The notes under the pieces were generated by a model. It saw only the letters and a program-made list of their open reading frames with translations, was not told the DNA's origin and did not search any database. A stretch of 12,327 nucleotides of DNA from Nocardia rhamnosiphila NBRC 108938 (lineage in GTDB: Bacteria > Actinomycetota > Actinomycetes > Mycobacteriales > Mycobacteriaceae), in NCBI RefSeq assembly GCF_000720425.1, contig NZ_JOAJ01000022.1:1-12327 (forward strand), read 5' to 3'. The first letter of the stretch is position 1. Every line of letters begins with the position of its first letter. This document shows, in pieces, positions 9,546 through 12,327 of the stretch. A program made the position numbers and the translations under genes.

Positions 9546-12327
9546 TCAGTCCAGCAGAGCGCTCAGCTCGAGCATCTGCTCCACCGCTGCCCACGCTCCG
9601 TCCGGCCGGCCCGCCTCCTCCAGGAGAAGCGCGGACAGATCCTCCAGGGCGTCCGGCTCCAAGGCGTCGAGGCCTGCCCGGTCGATCCACAGGTGTGTGA
9701 CCCATTCGTCGCCGAGCGCCGCGCCGGTGACCTCGGGTACGAGCACCACCGCCGCGCCCGCCGCGCCCGCCGCCACGATCTCGGCCACCGCGGCCGGACC
9801 GTTGTTACGGCCGTACCGGAAGGTCCGGGATTCGTAGGTCAGCCCGGTCACGGTGTGCACTTCGGCCACCACGGCGGCCAGCTCGTCGTAGGACAGCACA
9901 CGGCCACCGGCGCCGACGCATACCGGATCGCCGCCCTGTAGCGGCCGCACCCGATCGGCGTAGGTCACCGGACGGGACGACTCCGCCGCGATCTCCGCGA
10001 TACGCGCCGGATCATCCAGCACCAGCCAGTCGACTCCCGGCGCGGCCGGCGGCGCGCCCGCCACGAGGCCGGCCTCGACCGACAGACCCGCGGCCGCGGC
10101 GGCGGACACCGCGTCGGCGGGCACCAGCGCCGCACCCGCCTTGAGCACCGCCCAGGTCGCGACGGCCGCGTCGACCCCGCGTTCGAGCCGCAGCACCACA
10201 CCGGTACCCGGCCCGTACCCGCGCCCGATCAGGACCCGGGCCAGCCGCGACGAACGCGCGTCCAGCTCCTGATAGGAGACCTCTTCCTCACCCCATACCA
10301 CCGCGGGGGCTTCCGGATCGTCCTCCACCGACGCGCGCAGCGTCTGCGGCAACGCGGTACCGGTGGTGGCAGCGGGCGCCACCGGCTGCGCGGGCGCCGC
10401 CATCCGGTCGCGTTCGGCGGTATCGAGGATATCGATCTCACCCACCCGGACCTGCGGGTCGGCGGCCACCGCGGCGAGGATCCGGGCGAACCGGCGACCG
10501 AAGGACTGCACGGTCGATTCGTCGAAGAGGTCGGTGGCGTACCCGAATACCGACCACAGTTCCCCGAAGCCGCCGTCGGCGTCCCGCTGCGGGTCGATAC
10601 CGATCTGGAGATCGAACTTCGCGGCCAGTGCCTGCTCTCCCAGCGCCTGCACACTGAGCCCGGGCAGATCCAGCGTGGGCTGTTCGGTGTTCTGGAAGGA
10701 CAGCACCACACCGAGGAGCGGGTTGTGCGCGGTGGCCCGGCCCGGCAGTACCGCTCCCACCACCTGTTCGAACGGGATATCGGCATTCGCGAATGCCGAG
10801 AGATCCGTCTCCCGGGCCTGCTCCAGCAATTCGGCGAAGGTCATATCGGGTTCCACCTTGGTACGCAACGCCAGGGTGTTGACGAACATACCGACCAGAT
10901 CGTCGAGCTCCTGCTCCCCGCGTCCGGCGATCGGGGTGCCGACCACGACATCGCCGGCGTTGGTGAGCCGGGACAACAGCACGGCCACCGCGGCGTGCAT
11001 CACCATGAACAGCGTGACGCCGTGTGCTCGCGCCGACTCGTCCAGCGAGCGGTGCACCTCGGCCTCGACGGCGAAACTCGTCAGCCCGCCGCGCATCGAC
11101 GGTACCGGCGGACGCGGCCGGTCCAGCGGCAGCTCGACATCCACGGCAACCCCGTCGAGCTGTTTCTGCCAGTACGCCAACTGGCCGGCGGCCGGCGAGG
11201 TCGGGTCGGTTTCGTCACCGACCACCGCACGCTGCCACAGCGCGAAGTCCGCGTACTGCACCGGCAACGGCGACCAGCCCGGCGAATCACCACCGACACG
11301 AGCCAGGTAGGCCGTCATCAGGTCCCGGGCCAGTGGCGCCATCGAGGCACCGTCGGCCGCGATGTGGTGCGCGACGAACGCGAGCACATGTTCGCCGGGT
11401 CCGGTTTCGAGCAGCAGTGCCCGGACCGGCACCTCCTGGGTGACATCGAAACCGACCGACATCAGCTCGCTGATCCGAGCCACCGGATCAGCGGCGGCAG
11501 CGACCTCGAGCCCACTACCGAGAGCCTGCGCGGCCGGCAGGACCTCCTGGTACGGGCGATCGCCGGGGCCGACCGGATACCGCGTCCGCAGCGTTTCGTG
11601 CCGTTCCAGCACATCCGCGACCGCCGCGCGCATGGCGGCGACATCCAGTTCACCCGTCAGCCGGATCGCCAGCGGAATGTTGTACGCGGGCGAACCGGGA
11701 TCGAACTGGTTGATCAGCCACATGCGCTGCTGCGCCAGTGACAACGGCACCAACTCCGGCCGCGGCTGCGGCACCAGCGGCGTCCGCGCACCGGACCCGG
11801 CATGCTGCTCCACCCGCACCGCCAGACCGGCCACCGTCGACGCCTCGAACAGAGCCCGCACCGGGACAGTCGTGTCGAGTGCCTTACCCAACCGCGCCGC
11901 CACCTGCGTCGCGACCAGTGAGTTACCACCGAGCGCGAAGAAATCGTCGTCGGCGCCGACCCGGTCCACCCCGAGCACATCGGCGAACACACCCGCCACG
12001 ATCTCCTCGATCGGAGTCGACGCAGCCCGGAACGCACGAGCCTCGAACACCGGCTCCGGCAGAGCCTTACGATCCAGCTTCCCGTTGACGGTCAATGGGA
12101 GCGCGGACAGTTCCACGAATGCCGACGGCACCATGTACGACGGCAACCGCTGCGCCAGTTCCGACTGGATCCGCCCCGTATCCAACCCGGCCGCACCGCC
12201 GGGCACCACATACCCGACCAACCGATCCCCGGTCCGCGGATCCGACTTCGCCAGCACCGCGACCTGCGCGACCTCCGGCAACGCCAGCAACGCCGCCTCG
12301 ATCTCACCCAGCTCGATCCGGAAACCA
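9546..12327 (-). CDS. Non-ribosomal peptide synthetase C-terminal part: A(end)-T-C-degenerate A, 5' end outside window
   Basis: The 3' end of an upstream NRPS gene; 926 codons plus a TGA stop at 9548-9546, open at the right edge, where the frame enters inside an A domain (GFRIELGEIE, core motif A8). In order (fragment numbering): the C-terminal A subdomain with GKLDRKALPEP near residues 80-90; T0 with LGGNSL, Ser136; C1 from about residue 180 with PLSLAQQRMW and the catalytic HHIAADG (second His at 321); then from about residue 657 to the end an A-like stretch lacking catalytic motifs. C1 reads HNPLLGVV where C2 and C3 read RHPLFQV, so it is the more divergent C domain. No thioesterase follows, so the peptide is not released here; handing on to the next protein, starting 296 bp downstream with an A-T pair, is the natural reading. 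The frame has no breaks, and homology is continuous to near the stop. Confidence 0.97.
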   Translation of the reverse strand, partial: GFRIELGEIEAALLALPEVAQVAVLAKSDPRTGDRLVGYVVPGGAAGLDTGRIQSELAQRLPSYMVPSAFVELSALPLTVNGKLDRKALPEPVFEARAFRAASTPIEEIVAGVFADVLGVDRVGADDDFFALGGNSLVATQVAARLGKALDTTVPVRALFEASTVAGLAVRVEQHAGSGARTPLVPQPRPELVPLSLAQQRMWLINQFDPGSPAYNIPLAIRLTGELDVAAMRAAVADVLERHETLRTRYPVGPGDRPYQEVLPAAQALGSGLEVAAAADPVARISELMSVGFDVTQEVPVRALLLETGPGEHVLAFVAHHIAADGASMAPLARDLMTAYLARVGGDSPGWSPLPVQYADFALWQRAVVGDETDPTSPAAGQLAYWQKQLDGVAVDVELPLDRPRPPVPSMRGGLTSFAVEAEVHRSLDESARAHGVTLFMVMHAAVAVLLSRLTNAGDVVVGTPIAGRGEQELDDLVGMFVNTLALRTKVEPDMTFAELLEQARETDLSAFANADIPFEQVVGAVLPGRATAHNPLLGVVLSFQNTEQPTLDLPGLSVQALGEQALAAKFDLQIGIDPQRDADGGFGELWSVFGYATDLFDESTVQSFGRRFARILAAVAADPQVRVGEIDILDTAERDRMAAPAQPVAPAATTGTALPQTLRASVEDDPEAPAVVWGEEEVSYQELDARSSRLARVLIGRGYGPGTGVVLRLERGVDAAVATWAVLKAGAALVPADAVSAAAAAGLSVEAGLVAGAPPAAPGVDWLVLDDPARIAEIAAESSRPVTYADRVRPLQGGDPVCVGAGGRVLSYDELAAVVAEVHTVTGLTYESRTFRYGRNNGPAAVAEIVAAGAAGAAVVLVPEVTGAALGDEWVTHLWIDRAGLDALEPDALEDLSALLLEEAGRPDGAWAAVEQMLELSALLD
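9549..10362 (-). other. Degenerate, C-terminally truncated adenylation-like domain (A*) at the NRPS C-terminus
   Basis: About 270 residues that align end to end with the N-terminal two thirds of A1. Shared landmarks: TLPQ, SYQELDARSSRLARVLI, TWAVLKAGAALVPAD (A2 motif), DWLVLDDPARIAEIA, RPVTYADRVRPL, then a VTHLWIDRAGLDALEPD segment matching VTHAFVTPAALASIDPA of A1. Where A1 has YIIYTSGSTGTPKG, A* has only CVGAGGRVLSYDEL, so the ATP-phosphate loop is gone. Where A1 has SPSFDASVLE, A* has RNNGPAAVAE, so the Asp that holds the substrate amine is lost. The domain ends before the YGPTE motif, and A6-A10, including the catalytic lysine, are absent. It cannot adenylate. The frame is intact and keeps GC-rich codon use, which argues for a kept structural or docking role rather than fresh decay. 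That role is inferred. Confidence 0.88.
10425..11795 (-). other. Condensation domain C1, last functional domain of the upstream NRPS
   Basis: Forms the peptide bond between the chain on T0 and the next aminoacyl carrier. Visible motifs: PLSLAQQRMWLINQFD at the start, ETLRTRYP, the catalytic HHIAADGASMAPL (second His encoded at 11366-11364), PVQYADFALWQR, GTPIAGRGEQELDDLVG with MFVNTLALRT, and a divergent HNPLLGVVLSFQN. The catalytic His and Asp-Gly are intact, so it should be active. No functional A-T follows it in the same protein; its acceptor is probably T1 of the next protein. Whether it takes an L- or D-configured donor cannot be decided by eye. No epimerisation domain precedes it in the visible part. 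Confidence 0.9.
11800..12326 (-). other. Domains: end of adenylation domain A0 and carrier domain T0
   Basis: Only the A8-A10 part of A0 is inside the window, so its substrate pocket cannot be read. The A10 lysine is in LTVNGKLDRKALPEP, encoded near 12055-12100. The linker and carrier (STPIEEIVAGVFADVLGV, then DDFFALGGNSL) end in the phosphopantetheine-bearing serine encoded at 11921-11919. T0 is closer in sequence to T2 and T3 (shared EEIVAGVFA, VGADDDFFALGGNSL, LFEASTVA) than to T1. That is consistent with the split between the two proteins falling next to a different kind of A-T unit. T0 would carry the peptide donated to C1. Confidence 0.93.

Noticed and set aside
6376..9837. Plus-strand open frames of 542 codons (6376-8004) and 569 codons (8128-9837)
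   Set aside because: Both are antisense to NRPS coding sequence, and the second runs across the spacer into the 3' end of the upstream gene. They have Arg/Gln/His/Gly-rich composition and no recognisable domain.
9549..10362. A* explained as a sequencing frameshift or a freshly broken pseudogene
   Set aside because: Alignment to A1 stays in one frame from TLPQ to the end with only local deletions, key motifs are replaced rather than shifted, and no remnant of A6-A10 follows in the spacer.
1..12327. CRISPR array, tRNA/rRNA, insertion sequence or attachment site
   Set aside because: The DNA is coding NRPS throughout except 296 bp. The repeats seen are internal module similarity or short spacer repeats, and no transposase or inverted ends were found.

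Overview
The window is GC-rich (by eye about two thirds G+C) and almost wholly coding on the minus strand for giant non-ribosomal peptide synthetases (NRPSs). Sequence style, with recurring motifs such as PLSLAQQRMW, LGGNSL and GTPxAGRGEQ and Ala/Gly/Arg-rich codon use, suggests a mycolic-acid actinomycete of the Nocardia/Rhodococcus type. That is an inference from style; there is no rRNA or other taxonomic marker here.

Transcription runs from high to low coordinates. From 12327 to 9546 is the 3' end of an upstream NRPS: the end of an adenylation (A) domain, a carrier (T) domain, a condensation (C) domain, and a final 270-residue stretch. That stretch aligns with the N-terminal half of an A domain but lacks the ATP-binding loop, the substrate-binding Asp and the whole C-terminal half. 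A non-coding gap of 296 bp (9250-9545) follows. It holds a perfect 14-bp hairpin just after the stop codon, 12-bp and 9-bp direct repeats, an AT-richer imperfect inverted repeat, and a possible 16-codon leader ORF ending two bases before the next start codon. From 9249 to 1 is a second NRPS, open for 3083 codons and running off the window, with domain order A1-T1-C2-A2-T2-C3-A3-T3-C4(partial).

The genes read as one assembly line cut inside a module. The first protein ends in a C domain that has no functional A-T partner of its own. The second begins with an A-T pair that has no C domain. The simplest model is that T0 hands the growing peptide to C1, which joins it to the residue on T1 of the second protein; C2, C3 and C4 then continue elongation. 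The dead A-like tail at the junction, facing a real A1 domain to which it aligns, is the most unusual thing in the window and may be a docking or structural element.

Modules 2 and 3 are a recent-looking tandem duplication (period about 3.27 kb) with nearly the same substrate-pocket residues. No epimerisation, thioesterase, methylation, MbtH-like, tailoring, transport or regulator gene lies within the window, so the product cannot be named. All long plus-strand open frames are antisense shadows of the NRPS genes.
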